NCBI GenBank assembly: GCA_026709935.1
Contig: JAPOSC010000011.1
Coordinates: 1-35,600, forward strand
Length of the DNA stretch: 35,600 nt
Source of the DNA: Thiotrichales bacterium
GTDB lineage: Bacteria; Pseudomonadota; Gammaproteobacteria; HK1
Reading direction: 5' to 3'
Made by a program: the position numbers and the translations under genes. Under the pieces are notes generated by a model. That model did not search any database. It saw nothing but the letters and a program-made list of their open reading frames with translations, and was not told the DNA's origin. How positions within the stretch are numbered: position 1 is the first letter of the stretch; each line of letters starts with the position of its first letter. Of the stretch, positions 28,301 through 35,600 are shown piece by piece.

Positions 28301-31300
28301 GACGACGACGCCCCCGACGGCATCGCCTTCACCCTGACGCCGGAGGAGACCACCGCCAACCTCGGCGACACCGCGAGCAGCACCCGCGAGGACCGGGGCA
28401 CACGATCCTTCACCGCGCAAGCCACCGTGCAGGGCGACACCACCTACAGCGAGGACAGGATCGTCACCGTCACCGTCGGCGCGGAGGGCGACGGCGCGAC
28501 TTCAGGCACCGACTATACGGCCATCGACCCCATCAAGCTGACCATCAAGGAAGGCGGCACCTCGGCCTCCGCCGAGGTCGATCTGGAGATCACCGACGAC
28601 ACGCTCAACGAGGGCGACGAGGACATCACCTTCAGCCCGAAGGCCGACGACGCCAGCATCGACATCGATGAAGCCACCCACACCATCACCGACGACGATG
28701 ACGCGCCGACGGTATCGGTGGCCGACGCCACTGCGGTCGATGAGGGCGATACGGGCGACACCACCGACATGAGCTTCACGGTCACGCTGTCGAAGGCGAG
28801 CGGCAAGATCGTCACCGTGCCGTTCACCCTCGGCGGCACCGCCACCGACGGCGAGGACTACACCGAACCCGACCCGCTCTCCATCGAAATCGCCGCCGGC
28901 GCGACCACCGTCGCCATCACCATTGCAGTCACCGGCGATGCTTTTGACGAAGTTGACGAAACCGTCATTGTCACCCTCGGCACGCCCACCAACGCCACCG
29001 TCTCCACCGCGGACGGGGCGGGCACTGCCGAAGGTGTCATCACCGACGATGACGTGGCCGCGCTGTCCATCGCCGATGCAAGCGCTGCCGAGGGTGGCAC
29101 GGCGACCTTTGCGGTGACGCTCAACACGCCGAGCTTGACGGATGTCACCGTCACCGCGACCACTGCCGACGGCAGCGCCGAGGCTCCGGGCGACTACACG
29201 CACAAATCCGAGACGCTGACCATTGACGCTGGCGACACCAGCGCCGAGTTCGAGGTCGCCATCGCCAGCGATTCGGAGATCGAGATCGACGAGACCTTCA
29301 GCGTCACCCTGTCCGCGGCCGGCGGCGCGACCATCGCCACCGCTACCGCCACCGGCACCATCACCGGTGCCGAGACGATCTTGTCCATTAGCGACGCGAG
29401 CGCCAAGGAAGGCCAGAACCTGACGTTCACCATCACCCGCGCGGGAGACGCCAGCGCCGCCGCCTCGGTCAAATGGACCACCGGCGACGATGCCACCGAC
29501 GGCGCCAGCAAGGCCACCGCGGGCGAGGACTACACGGGCGTCACGACGGCGCAAACCGTCAGCTTCGCCGCCAGCGAGACCAGCAAGACCATCACCGTGG
29601 CGAGCCTGACGGACAACATCGTCGAAGCCAAGGGCGGCGAGACCTTCGCTGCCACGCTCGCCAGCCCGGTCGGCGCGGTGCTTGCCGACGCCACCGGCAT
29701 CGGCACCATCACCGAGCGCAATATCGGCTTCAGCATCCGGGACGCGAGGCGCATGGAGGGCGGCTCGATCGTATTCGGCGTCATCCGTTCCGGGGACACC
29801 TCGGGCTGGGACCGGTCGCAACTGCTTGGCTGGCGCGCCACCGACGACCCCACCGAGGGGGCGAGCAAGGCCACGAGAGATGTTGACTACACCATTGTGA
29901 TGCCCGAGACCCAACGACTCAGGTTCAGCGCCACCGACAACTACGAGGAAATCTTTCTGCGGGTCGAACAGGACACCCTCGACGAAGACGACGAAACCTT
30001 CCAGGTGGTGCTCGTCAAACCGGAACACCCGGCCGCCGTGCTCGTGGACGGCACCGCCATCGGCACCATCATCGACGACGACGACCCGCCGGAAGTGTCG
30101 GTGGGCGACGCGGCGGCGGTGGCGGAAGGCGACGACACCGCCGCCACTACCGACATGACCTTCACCGTCACCCTATCAACAGCCAGCGGGCGCAATGTGG
30201 TCGTCCCCTACACGCTCACCGGAACGGCCTCGGCGGGCGCGGACTACACCACGCCCGACCCGCTCTCGGTGACCATCGCGCCGGGCGACACCGAAGCCAC
30301 CATCACCGTTCCCGTCAAGGGCGACCTGCTCGATGAATCCGACGAGACCATCGTGGTCACGCTGCAGGATTCCGAGTACGCGAAGGTCGCTTCCCAGGCA
30401 GGCGCCGGCGTCGGCACGGGACGCATCACCGACGACGATGCGCGCGGCGTGACGGTGTCCAAGACCAAGCTGACGCTTGCCGAGGCCGACGACGCCACGA
30501 CCATAAGCACGAGGGAGCACATCGGCACCTACACCGTCGTGCTCGACTCCAAGCCCGCCGCCGGCACGGTGACCATCGCCGTCGCGAGCGGCGACAAGGG
30601 CACCGCCACCGTCTCGCCCGCTTCGCTGAGCTTCACCGCGACCAACTGGAACACGGCGCAGACCGTCACCGTCACCGCCATCGCCGATACGGTGGACAAC
30701 ACCGGCGACAAGCGGGACGTGAGCATCACCCATGCCCTCACCGCCGAGGGCGATGGCAATGATTACGGCGGCGTCAAGGTCAAGGGCGTGGAGGTGACCG
30801 TGACCGACGACGATGAGGCAACGCTTTCGATCGCCGACGCGAGTGCGGCGGAGGGCGGCACCGCCACCTTCACGGTCACCCTCTCCGCGCCGAGCGCGGG
30901 GGCCGTCACCGTCACCGCCACCACTTCCGAGGGCAGCGCCACCGATCCGGAGGACTACACCCACAAGACCCAGGCGCTGACCTTCGCCGCCGGGGACACC
31001 AGCAAGGACTTCACGGTCGCCATCGCCAGCGACTCGGTGCCCGAACTCGACGAGACCTTCACCGTGACGCTGTCCGGCGCCACCGGCGCGGCCATCGCCG
31101 ACGGCACCGCCACCGGCACCATCACCGGCGCCAAGTCGCTGCTGTCCGTCGGCGACGCGAGTGCGACGGAGGGCGACGCCGCCACCTTCACGGTGACTCG
31201 CTCGGGCGACACGAGCGCCGCCGCAAGTGTCCAGTGGCGCACCGCCGATGACGCGACCAAGGACGCAAATCCAGCCACGGCGGGCGCGGACTATCGGGCG

Positions 31301-34300
31301 CAAGCCACGGCGGCGACCCTCAGCTTCAAGGCCGGGGAGGCGAGCGCGACCATCACCGTGACGACCACAGAGGATGCCATCGACGAGCCCGAAGAGACGT
31401 TCCTAGTGGTGCTCAGCAGCCCCAGCACGGGGGTCGCCATCGTCGAGGCCACCGGCACCGGCACCATCACCGACGACGATGACGCGCCGACAGTATCGGT
31501 GAGCGATGCGGCGGCAGTGGCCGAAGGCAACGACCCGGCCGCCACCACCGACATGACCTTCACCGTCACCCTGTCAGCGGCCAGCGGGCGCAGCGTGGTC
31601 GTGCCCTACACGCTCACCGGAACGGCCTCGGCGGGCGCGGACTACACCGCGCCCAATCCGCTCTCGGTGACCATCGCGCCGGGCGATACCGAAGGCGTCA
31701 TCACCGTTCCGATCAAGGGCGACAAGATCGACGAGTCCGACGAGACCGTCATCGTCACGCTCACGACCCCCGAAAACGCCGACATCGACTCCAAGGCAGG
31801 CGCCGGCGTCGGCACGGGGCGCATCACCGACGACGACGAGGCGACGCTGTCCATCGCCGGCGGCAGCGCCATCGAGGGCCTGCCCGTCACCTTCACCGTG
31901 ACGCTTTCGACGCCGAGCGCCGAGGCGGTCACCGTCACCGCCACCACCACCGACGGCACCGCCACCGCCCCCGGCGATTACACCGCGAAGACAGAGACGC
32001 TGACCATCGCCGCCGGCGACACCAAGGCATCGTTCGCGGTGACGACCCTTGCCGACCAAGTGATCGAGATCGACGAGACCTTCACCGTTACCCTGTCGAA
32101 AGCGAGCGGCGCGAGCATTGCGGACGCCACGGCCACCGGCACGATAATTGGCGTCAAGGCGCAGTTCTCCGTCAGCGACGCCAGCGCGAGGGAGGGGCAG
32201 GACGCCAGCTTCACCATCACCCGCAGCGGCGACACCACTGGCCCCGCTTTCGTTTTGTGGACCACCGGCGACGATCCGACCGAGGGCGCCAGTAAGGCCA
32301 GTCCGGGCGACGACTACACGCGCGTCAGGTCGCCGCGCCGCGTCAGCTTTGCCCCGGGCGATGCGACCAAGACCATCACCGTCAGCACCCGCGCCGACAA
32401 TCTACTCGACGGCGATGAAACCTTCGCCGTCACCCTCGGCGCGCACGGGGGCGCCGCGCTCGACGACACCCTCGGCATCGGCACCATCACCGAAGGCACC
32501 ACCGCCTACAGCGTGGACGATGCGAGCGTCGCGGAAGGCGAGGACGCCACCGTCACCATTTCCCGGCTCGGCTACACCGCCGGGGCTTCGAGCGTCAGGT
32601 GGAGAACCGCCAACGACAACACCGCCGATGCCATCCGCGCGACGGCGGACGACGATTACACGCGGCAGCGCGGCCCGCTCAAGGTGGACTTCGCGGCTGA
32701 TGCGACCAGCGTTGACATCACTGTCGAGACCGTCGAGGACACCCTCGACGAACCCGACGAAACCTTCCGCGTGCTGCTCTCAAAGCACAACAACACCGGC
32801 GTGCTCAGCGACGATACCGCTATTGTCACCATCACCGACGACGATGGCACGCCCACGGTGTCGGTGGACGATGCCAAGGCCGTGGATGAGGGCGATGCGG
32901 GCGATACCGCGAGCCTGACCTTCACCGTGAAGTTGTCGGCGGCGAGCGGACGCGCCGTCACCGTGCCCTACACGCTCGGCGGCAGCGCCAAGCGCGGGGT
33001 GGACTACGAAGTGCCGAAGGCGCTTTCGGTCTCTGTCGCACCCGGTGACGACAGCACCGACATCGCTATCACGGTGACCGGCGACGCCGTTGACGAGGCC
33101 AACGAGACCGTCACCGTCACCTTGGGCGACCCGACCAACGCTACGGTCTCCACAGTCGAAGGCGCAGGCGATGCAAGCGGCACCATCACCGACGACGATG
33201 CGCGCGGGGTGACGGTGTCCAAGACCGAGCTGACGCTCGACGAGGCGGACGACGCCGCCACCGAGGGCACGACGGAGCACATCGGCACCTACACCGTCGT
33301 GCTCGACTCCAAGCCCGCCGCTGGCACGGTGACGATCGCCGTCGCGAGCGGTGACGTCAAGACGGCCACCGTCTCCCCGCCGAGCCTGACGTTCAACACG
33401 GGGAACTGGAGCACTGCGCAAACGGTGACCGTCACCGCCGTCGCCGACGCGGTGGACAACACCGGCGACGAGCGCACCGCGACCATCACCCACAGCCTCA
33501 CCGCCACCGGCGAGGGCAGCGACTACGGCGGCGTCAAGGTCGCGGACGTGGAGGTGACCGTCACCGACGACGACACCGCCACGCTGTCCATCCTCGACGC
33601 CACCGCCGCCGAGGGCGGCACCGCCACCTTCAAGGTCACGCTGTCCGCGCCGAGCGCGGGGGCCGTCACCGTCACCGCCACCACCGCCGAGGGCAGCGCC
33701 ACCGATCCGGAGGACTACGCGCACAAGACCCAGGCGCTGACCTTCGCCGCCGGGGACACCAGCAAGGACTTCACGGTCGCCATCGCCAGCGACTCGGTGC
33801 CCGAACTCGACGAGACCTTCACCGTGACGCTGTCCGGCGCCACCGGCGCGGCCATCGCCGACGGCACCGCCACCGGCACCATCACCGGCGCCAAGTCGCT
33901 GCTGTCCATCGGCAACGCCAGCGCCGCCGAGGGCGGGACGCTCACCTTCACCGTCACCCGCACGGGCGAGACGAGCGCCGCCGCCTCCGTGCAATGGACC
34001 ACCGGCGACGATCCAGCCACGGACGCGAAGCCGGCCGCGGCGGGCGATGACTACACAGCGCAGGCCACCGCCGGGACGCTCAGCTTCAAGGCCGGCGAGG
34101 CGAGCGCAACCGTCACGGTGGCCACCATCGAGGACGCCATCGACGAGCCCGACGAGACATTCGTGGTGGCGCTGAGCAGCCCCAGCACGGGGGTCGCCAT
34201 CGCCGGGGCCACTGGAACGGGCACCATCACCGATGACGACGATGCCCCGGACGGCATCGAACTCTCCGTCGCCCCGACCTCGGTCGCCGAGAACGCGGCG

Positions 34301-35600
34301 GCGGCCGCCACAGTCACGGTGACGGCGACCGTCACCGGCGGCACGACCTACGGCGCGGAAACCACAGTCGCCGTCACGGTCGGCGAGGCGGACGACAGCG
34401 CGACCTCCGGCGAGGACTACGCGGCGGTGCAGTCGTTCGACATCGACATCCCGGCCGGGGCGACGAGTGCGACCGGCAGCTTCAGCCTCGACCCGACTGA
34501 CGACGCCGTCGCCGAAGGTGCCGAGAAGCTCACCGTCTCCGGCGAATCCGGCGACATCGACGTGGAGGGCGCGGAAGTCACCATCACCGACGACGAGGGC
34601 ACCCCGACGGCGACGCTCGTCCTAAGTCCCGCCGTCATCGATGAAAGCGGGGCAAGCAACAGCAGCACAGTGACCGCCACCTTGAGTCCCGCATCGAGCA
34701 AGGACCTCACCCTGACGGTTTCGGCGGGTACGGGCGTGACGCTGAGCGACAACGCGGTGCTGACCATCGACGCGGGCGAGACGGAAAGCGAAGGCACGGT
34801 GACGCTCACCGCCGAGGACAACGACGTGGACGGCGCCGACCTCGAGGTGGCGGTGTCGGCCACAGCAAGCGGCGGCAACGGCGTCGCCAACCCAGCGAAC
34901 CAGACGCTGACCGTCCGCGACGACGATGCGCGAGGGGTGACGGTCGCACCCAAGACCCTGACCGTGCGCGAGACGGACGATTCCACGACCAACGGCGACA
35001 ACGAGAGCGAGGAGACCTACACGGTGGTCCTCGACTCCGAGCCCGCCGCCGGCACGGTGACGGTCGCCGTGACGAGCGGCGACACCACGGCGGCCACCGT
35101 CTCCCCGCCGAGCCTGACGTTCAACACGACGAACTGGAACGCCGCGCAGACCGTCACCGTCACCGGCGTGGACGACGACACCGACAACACGGACGACAAG
35201 CGGACAGCGAGCGTCACCCACGCGGTCTCCACGACCGGCGACGGCAACGACTACGCGGCGCTGGCGTCCGCCGACCCGGTGACGGTCACCGTCACCGACG
35301 ACGACGCCGCGCCGGGCGGGATCGCCCTGAGCGTGGACACGCCCTCCCTCGGCGAGGGCGCGGACGCGACGGAAGTCACGGTGACGGCCACCGTCACGGG
35401 CGCCACGCGCTTCGCCGAGGCGCAGACGGTCGCGGTCAGCGTCGGCGGCGGCACGGCCACGTCGGGCGGGGACTACGAGGCGGTGGCGGCGTTCAACCTC
35501 ACCATCCCCGCGATGGCCGCCTCGGGCAGCGCAACTTTCACGCTGACGCCCACCGACGACGACGTGGACGAGGACGGCGAGACCATCGACGTGACCGGCA
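22334..35600 (+). CDS. Giant secreted Calx-beta repeat protein (partial, runs off the window)
   Basis: One open frame of over 4,420 codons with no stop before the window end. From the ATG at 22334 a long-headed Sec signal peptide ends LCLLLPFAETYA-Q (about residue 40); an in-frame ATG at 22208 would bury it. The body is about 30 modules of roughly 115 aa. Most are Calx-beta: LSIxDASxxEGGTATFTVTL, then DYT, AGDTS, DETFTVTL and a closing GTITDDD. Asp-rich edges suggest calcium binding outside the cell. A second module type has FTxxNWxxxQTVTV (near 27.7, 30.6, 33.4 and 35.1 kb), a third opens DGIALSV (28.3, 34.2 and 35.3 kb), and one cadherin-like domain lies at 26.8 kb. Such proteins are usually adhesins or surface-layer/biofilm proteins, often type I-secreted; the C-terminus that would show the export signal is missing. 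No strong ribosome site is seen. Confidence 0.9.
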   Translation, partial: MPRRLLNSIVGLPVRATSARGFGAQLAALCLLLPFAETYAQMPEKPGGYVSLLPAADQGSYTEGDTINVKIRTFGNSAPIQTYAVRYEVIDDPDLDLLDRSQEGGKQILRISNADHTLPPIRTQTSAKCEKNGTITVKLRNSTAFPPYTIIGAREVKIPVNDNPALCPHVEIEPTAAAALERDGIVEGANLNVPLRRTNAFGGPVTFRAKVRETDSNNQGAFNFIPSGQQDDREFAQGAVEPTNSRYDFPVSIARTNIVDDNRSGQVAVTLLPNDYYKRKSSGKHQIIVPIKNDGDLPDRVLSIQDMRVGEGNVEVRGGASHVGFRLPLRLEGKIGTSGGNPSVRASFVNGGGCQATATARDLAAGSGSANKTPRTNFPSQVIEWDKSSPNSREQSFWTYLVDDAYHEGDETLCVRFDQPRGLTLPGGASQYFATVTITDNDPAPTLSIDAPTVDEGGGFLYFKVTLTNPPGGKAVTVGYTDTKNGTAVSGTDYTALDNGTITFPKDAGDAPQEQTLAVQITDDTVIEEDETVAVRFRQARNADFKDGARGVTARGTITDNDSYEPEVRLREAAPGAGPVVVQEGETAVFHADLWVHEDGEWKIGTLDQHIVVSWRVASDPDATATATGSDFPLGYAHPDSKDADIPPGESGVKLRAPTLLDSTEEPTETFRARLLSARVSADGFFGAPLKITQGFAKGAIYDGPTLRIAAPKGPATEGNRLTFPVTLGMPAATDISVAWTTESLASHTAEAGKDYTAASGTLVFKAGETDKLIVVETLEDSIDEPAEDFSVVLTDPNVTGLDLGPLRATGIIRDNDKRPKITIGDASATEGDKLTLPITLSPAPAVPVKLEWYVRPFGTYPATPGADFTGAESGLITIAAGTASASLEFPTVDDETDEAPETFEVALLIAREADTAASEETDILAPLTATATIEDNDTPSLTINDLEVTEGESAVFTVRLSSPRTYPVEVEFKTKDGGGPRIPSPVSQSGFLSNDARGEGPARDYDGVTTPTAVRFEPGETSKRLDPIQVVDDRPENEYSEYFQGIISLKLGADITKAMIAKGIGLAKIVDNANTRYWIANQNTKVREGRSIRIRVKRDRTEFEARTIFGCIEPTGPHNAPIQGGLGNAGMRATGNDAGAGGQDVYITTPDNPATVCNDTAASNERARPAWFQFKEGEDEASFWVNTVDDSRAEPDETFYVNINGTYDGGNEDFPNGAKIQNVGETRTVFTILDDDDIHRFRVVSANSPWEGEPAHFDIYVESDAGLAALKASNNLFILLKPGADTDTAEEGTHYQIIPHRQRPFDLSSVTSKTQPVGRIVVPTIGDDTLDGDKTLTISFAEIFAGVSTTLPFRPAPGGGTATATIRDDEAYHLSVIDTAADEGDDAIIPVRLSKAADRDIAVRFRTRAGTAKAPRDFTACTASDAGCRVTIPAGETEAQLRIPTTEDSTPEETEQFRVTIQRVDFADMIIDKRAAVVKIRDDDARSVAIAGLADASVAENEAWTSATPSTSGVPDGGLAWTLEGDDAAQFTIDPDTGVVTLPAQNFEDAKDTDTDNVYEITVRVTDEDGNTGTVELSVTVTDVIYGQVNTNTGVDWTKRAIVGEGAPALVSFAYQPYGTQGDLAGRPASVQLTWSLGGLGGSGKASAADLTLSGAGGPVSLQYKASAASLIELARTVADAIDEPGTETFHVTVETDNDDVLIHDAVGKAFTSNANSWPLNFGIRDGFAPSLEIKPTTLRLEESDIASTTTVKENEKTYQVRLNFAPLANTRVAMSLSPSTTRLTLDKSTLTFTHANWNDWQTVKVSAVDDNVANDPLVQEVVISHAVTGAAGVSVAADSVTATVTDDDAVNVISIDSPSVTEGDSGETDLTWTITLLRPAREEIGLIALLNNADRGTAQWLAFNGKLDHEFGVLPRYVDFDVGDSRKTLSVPVLGDVMDEDDETVKLEISAPLVGGQSPFPSGIRHPSPAGNTTNRGYALVTGTILDDDDAPDGIAFTLTPEETTANLGDTASSTREDRGTRSFTAQATVQGDTTYSEDRIVTVTVGAEGDGATSGTDYTAIDPIKLTIKEGGTSASAEVDLEITDDTLNEGDEDITFSPKADDASIDIDEATHTITDDDDAPTVSVADATAVDEGDTGDTTDMSFTVTLSKASGKIVTVPFTLGGTATDGEDYTEPDPLSIEIAAGATTVAITIAVTGDAFDEVDETVIVTLGTPTNATVSTADGAGTAEGVITDDDVAALSIADASAAEGGTATFAVTLNTPSLTDVTVTATTADGSAEAPGDYTHKSETLTIDAGDTSAEFEVAIASDSEIEIDETFSVTLSAAGGATIATATATGTITGAETILSISDASAKEGQNLTFTITRAGDASAAASVKWTTGDDATDGASKATAGEDYTGVTTAQTVSFAASETSKTITVASLTDNIVEAKGGETFAATLASPVGAVLADATGIGTITERNIGFSIRDARRMEGGSIVFGVIRSGDTSGWDRSQLLGWRATDDPTEGASKATRDVDYTIVMPETQRLRFSATDNYEEIFLRVEQDTLDEDDETFQVVLVKPEHPAAVLVDGTAIGTIIDDDDPPEVSVGDAAAVAEGDDTAATTDMTFTVTLSTASGRNVVVPYTLTGTASAGADYTTPDPLSVTIAPGDTEATITVPVKGDLLDESDETIVVTLQDSEYAKVASQAGAGVGTGRITDDDARGVTVSKTKLTLAEADDATTISTREHIGTYTVVLDSKPAAGTVTIAVASGDKGTATVSPASLSFTATNWNTAQTVTVTAIADTVDNTGDKRDVSITHALTAEGDGNDYGGVKVKGVEVTVTDDDEATLSIADASAAEGGTATFTVTLSAPSAGAVTVTATTSEGSATDPEDYTHKTQALTFAAGDTSKDFTVAIASDSVPELDETFTVTLSGATGAAIADGTATGTITGAKSLLSVGDASATEGDAATFTVTRSGDTSAAASVQWRTADDATKDANPATAGADYRAQATAATLSFKAGEASATITVTTTEDAIDEPEETFLVVLSSPSTGVAIVEATGTGTITDDDDAPTVSVSDAAAVAEGNDPAATTDMTFTVTLSAASGRSVVVPYTLTGTASAGADYTAPNPLSVTIAPGDTEGVITVPIKGDKIDESDETVIVTLTTPENADIDSKAGAGVGTGRITDDDEATLSIAGGSAIEGLPVTFTVTLSTPSAEAVTVTATTTDGTATAPGDYTAKTETLTIAAGDTKASFAVTTLADQVIEIDETFTVTLSKASGASIADATATGTIIGVKAQFSVSDASAREGQDASFTITRSGDTTGPAFVLWTTGDDPTEGASKASPGDDYTRVRSPRRVSFAPGDATKTITVSTRADNLLDGDETFAVTLGAHGGAALDDTLGIGTITEGTTAYSVDDASVAEGEDATVTISRLGYTAGASSVRWRTANDNTADAIRATADDDYTRQRGPLKVDFAADATSVDITVETVEDTLDEPDETFRVLLSKHNNTGVLSDDTAIVTITDDDGTPTVSVDDAKAVDEGDAGDTASLTFTVKLSAASGRAVTVPYTLGGSAKRGVDYEVPKALSVSVAPGDDSTDIAITVTGDAVDEANETVTVTLGDPTNATVSTVEGAGDASGTITDDDARGVTVSKTELTLDEADDAATEGTTEHIGTYTVVLDSKPAAGTVTIAVASGDVKTATVSPPSLTFNTGNWSTAQTVTVTAVADAVDNTGDERTATITHSLTATGEGSDYGGVKVADVEVTVTDDDTATLSILDATAAEGGTATFKVTLSAPSAGAVTVTATTAEGSATDPEDYAHKTQALTFAAGDTSKDFTVAIASDSVPELDETFTVTLSGATGAAIADGTATGTITGAKSLLSIGNASAAEGGTLTFTVTRTGETSAAASVQWTTGDDPATDAKPAAAGDDYTAQATAGTLSFKAGEASATVTVATIEDAIDEPDETFVVALSSPSTGVAIAGATGTGTITDDDDAPDGIELSVAPTSVAENAAAAATVTVTATVTGGTTYGAETTVAVTVGEADDSATSGEDYAAVQSFDIDIPAGATSATGSFSLDPTDDAVAEGAEKLTVSGESGDIDVEGAEVTITDDEGTPTATLVLSPAVIDESGASNSSTVTATLSPASSKDLTLTVSAGTGVTLSDNAVLTIDAGETESEGTVTLTAEDNDVDGADLEVAVSATASGGNGVANPANQTLTVRDDDARGVTVAPKTLTVRETDDSTTNGDNESEETYTVVLDSEPAAGTVTVAVTSGDTTAATVSPPSLTFNTTNWNAAQTVTVTGVDDDTDNTDDKRTASVTHAVSTTGDGNDYAALASADPVTVTVTDDDAAPGGIALSVDTPSLGEGADATEVTVTATVTGATRFAEAQTVAVSVGGGTATSGGDYEAVAAFNLTIPAMAASGSATFTLTPTDDDVDEDGETIDVTG
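26813..27088 (+). other. Cadherin-like domain inside the giant protein
   Basis: Residues about 1494-1585 counted from the ATG at 22334. The pattern ASVAENE, then FTIDPDTGVVTLPAQNFE, YEITVRVTDEDGNTG and VTVTD is that of a bacterial cadherin repeat, distinct from the Calx-beta modules around it. The acidic DPDTG, TDEDGN and VTDV motifs match cadherin calcium sites. Confidence 0.8.
30183..30320 (+). repeat. Calx-beta module core shared with 31581-31718
   Basis: Closely similar at DNA level to 31581-31718 (offset 1,398 bp), encoding VVVPYTLTGTASAGADYT and PLSVTIAPGDTE in both places. This pair is more alike than either is to the neighbouring modules of the same type at 28.7 and 32.9 kb. Confidence 0.7.
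30421..31480 (+). repeat. Three-module block, copy 1 (offset 2,760 bp)
   Basis: Collinear without any insertion or deletion with 33181-34240. It holds an ARGVTVSKT-type module, an ATLSIADAS Calx-beta module and a GAKSLLS Calx-beta module. Bases 30962-31147 are identical to 33722-33907 over all 186 positions, while flanks have many silent and replacement changes. Confidence 0.85.
33181..34240 (+). repeat. Three-module block, copy 2 (offset 2,760 bp)
   Basis: Second copy of the block at 30421-31480, exactly 920 codons further along. The perfectly identical core is 33722-33907. After the block the two copies part: copy 1 goes on to a PTVSV module, copy 2 to a DGIELSV module. Confidence 0.85.

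Noticed and set aside
28502..30028. 508-codon open frame antisense to the giant gene, Gly/Val/Asp-rich
   Set aside because: It mirrors the Asp/Thr/Ala codons of the Calx-beta repeats on the other strand. Several similar frames exist at 30176-31303 and 32780-33994; none has recognisable protein features or ribosome sites.
30421..34240. Insertion sequence or transposon inside the giant gene
   Set aside because: The repeats are in-frame coding modules with no inverted ends or transposase; they are internal duplications.

Overview
The window is GC-rich throughout (about two thirds G+C by eye). It carries a set of genes in orders typical of Gammaproteobacteria: radC divergent from coaBC-dut, with slmA, argB, proC-yggT and glmU. 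Together with a sulfur-oxidation (sox-type) cluster, a YeeE/YedE transporter and a sulfoacetaldehyde-dehydrogenase-like enzyme, this suggests a sulfur-oxidising gammaproteobacterium, free-living or host-associated. I cannot name the genus from sequence alone.

Region 1 (1-10.2 kb, minus strand) is a sulfur and electron-transfer block. In transcription order it holds an acylating aldehyde dehydrogenase, a YeeE/YedE sulfur transporter, a secreted beta-propeller, SoxY, SoxB, SoxZ, a mono-haem cytochrome c with a ferredoxin-fold-like N-terminal half, a DUF302 protein with no normal start codon, an SCO1/SenC copper chaperone, and glmU. SoxXA and SoxCD are not in the window. The set looks like a variant thiosulfate/sulfane oxidation module: YeeE would import, SoxY-SoxZ would carry, SoxB would hydrolyse, and the cytochrome would take electrons.

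Region 2 (10.4-18.6 kb) is core housekeeping: a YbdK-type carboxylate-amine ligase and radC on minus; coaBC, dut, argB, slmA and a YgjP-like metallopeptidase on plus; yggT and proC on minus.

Region 3 (18.9-22.2 kb) is accessory DNA. It holds a small membrane protein, an unrecognised minus-strand protein, and a duplicated leader of about 120 bp that creates an 18-codon mini-gene coupled to a membrane protein. A DUF1640-type coiled-coil protein follows. After it come about 1.1 kb without a normal gene: a run of perfect stem-loops, one with a UUCG tetraloop, directly upstream of a 31-codon ORF, and then a degenerate repeat array. This could be a decayed IscB/omega-RNA-like element, but that is only an inference.

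Region 4 (22.2 kb to the window end) is one uninterrupted plus-strand reading frame of more than 4,420 codons that runs off the window. It encodes a secreted, acidic, Thr/Ala/Asp-rich giant protein built from about 30 Calx-beta-like modules, a cadherin-like domain and another beta-sandwich type. Its start lies in a 126-bp-offset duplication, and its C-terminal half shows higher-order duplication, including 186 bp of perfect identity between segments 2,760 bp apart.
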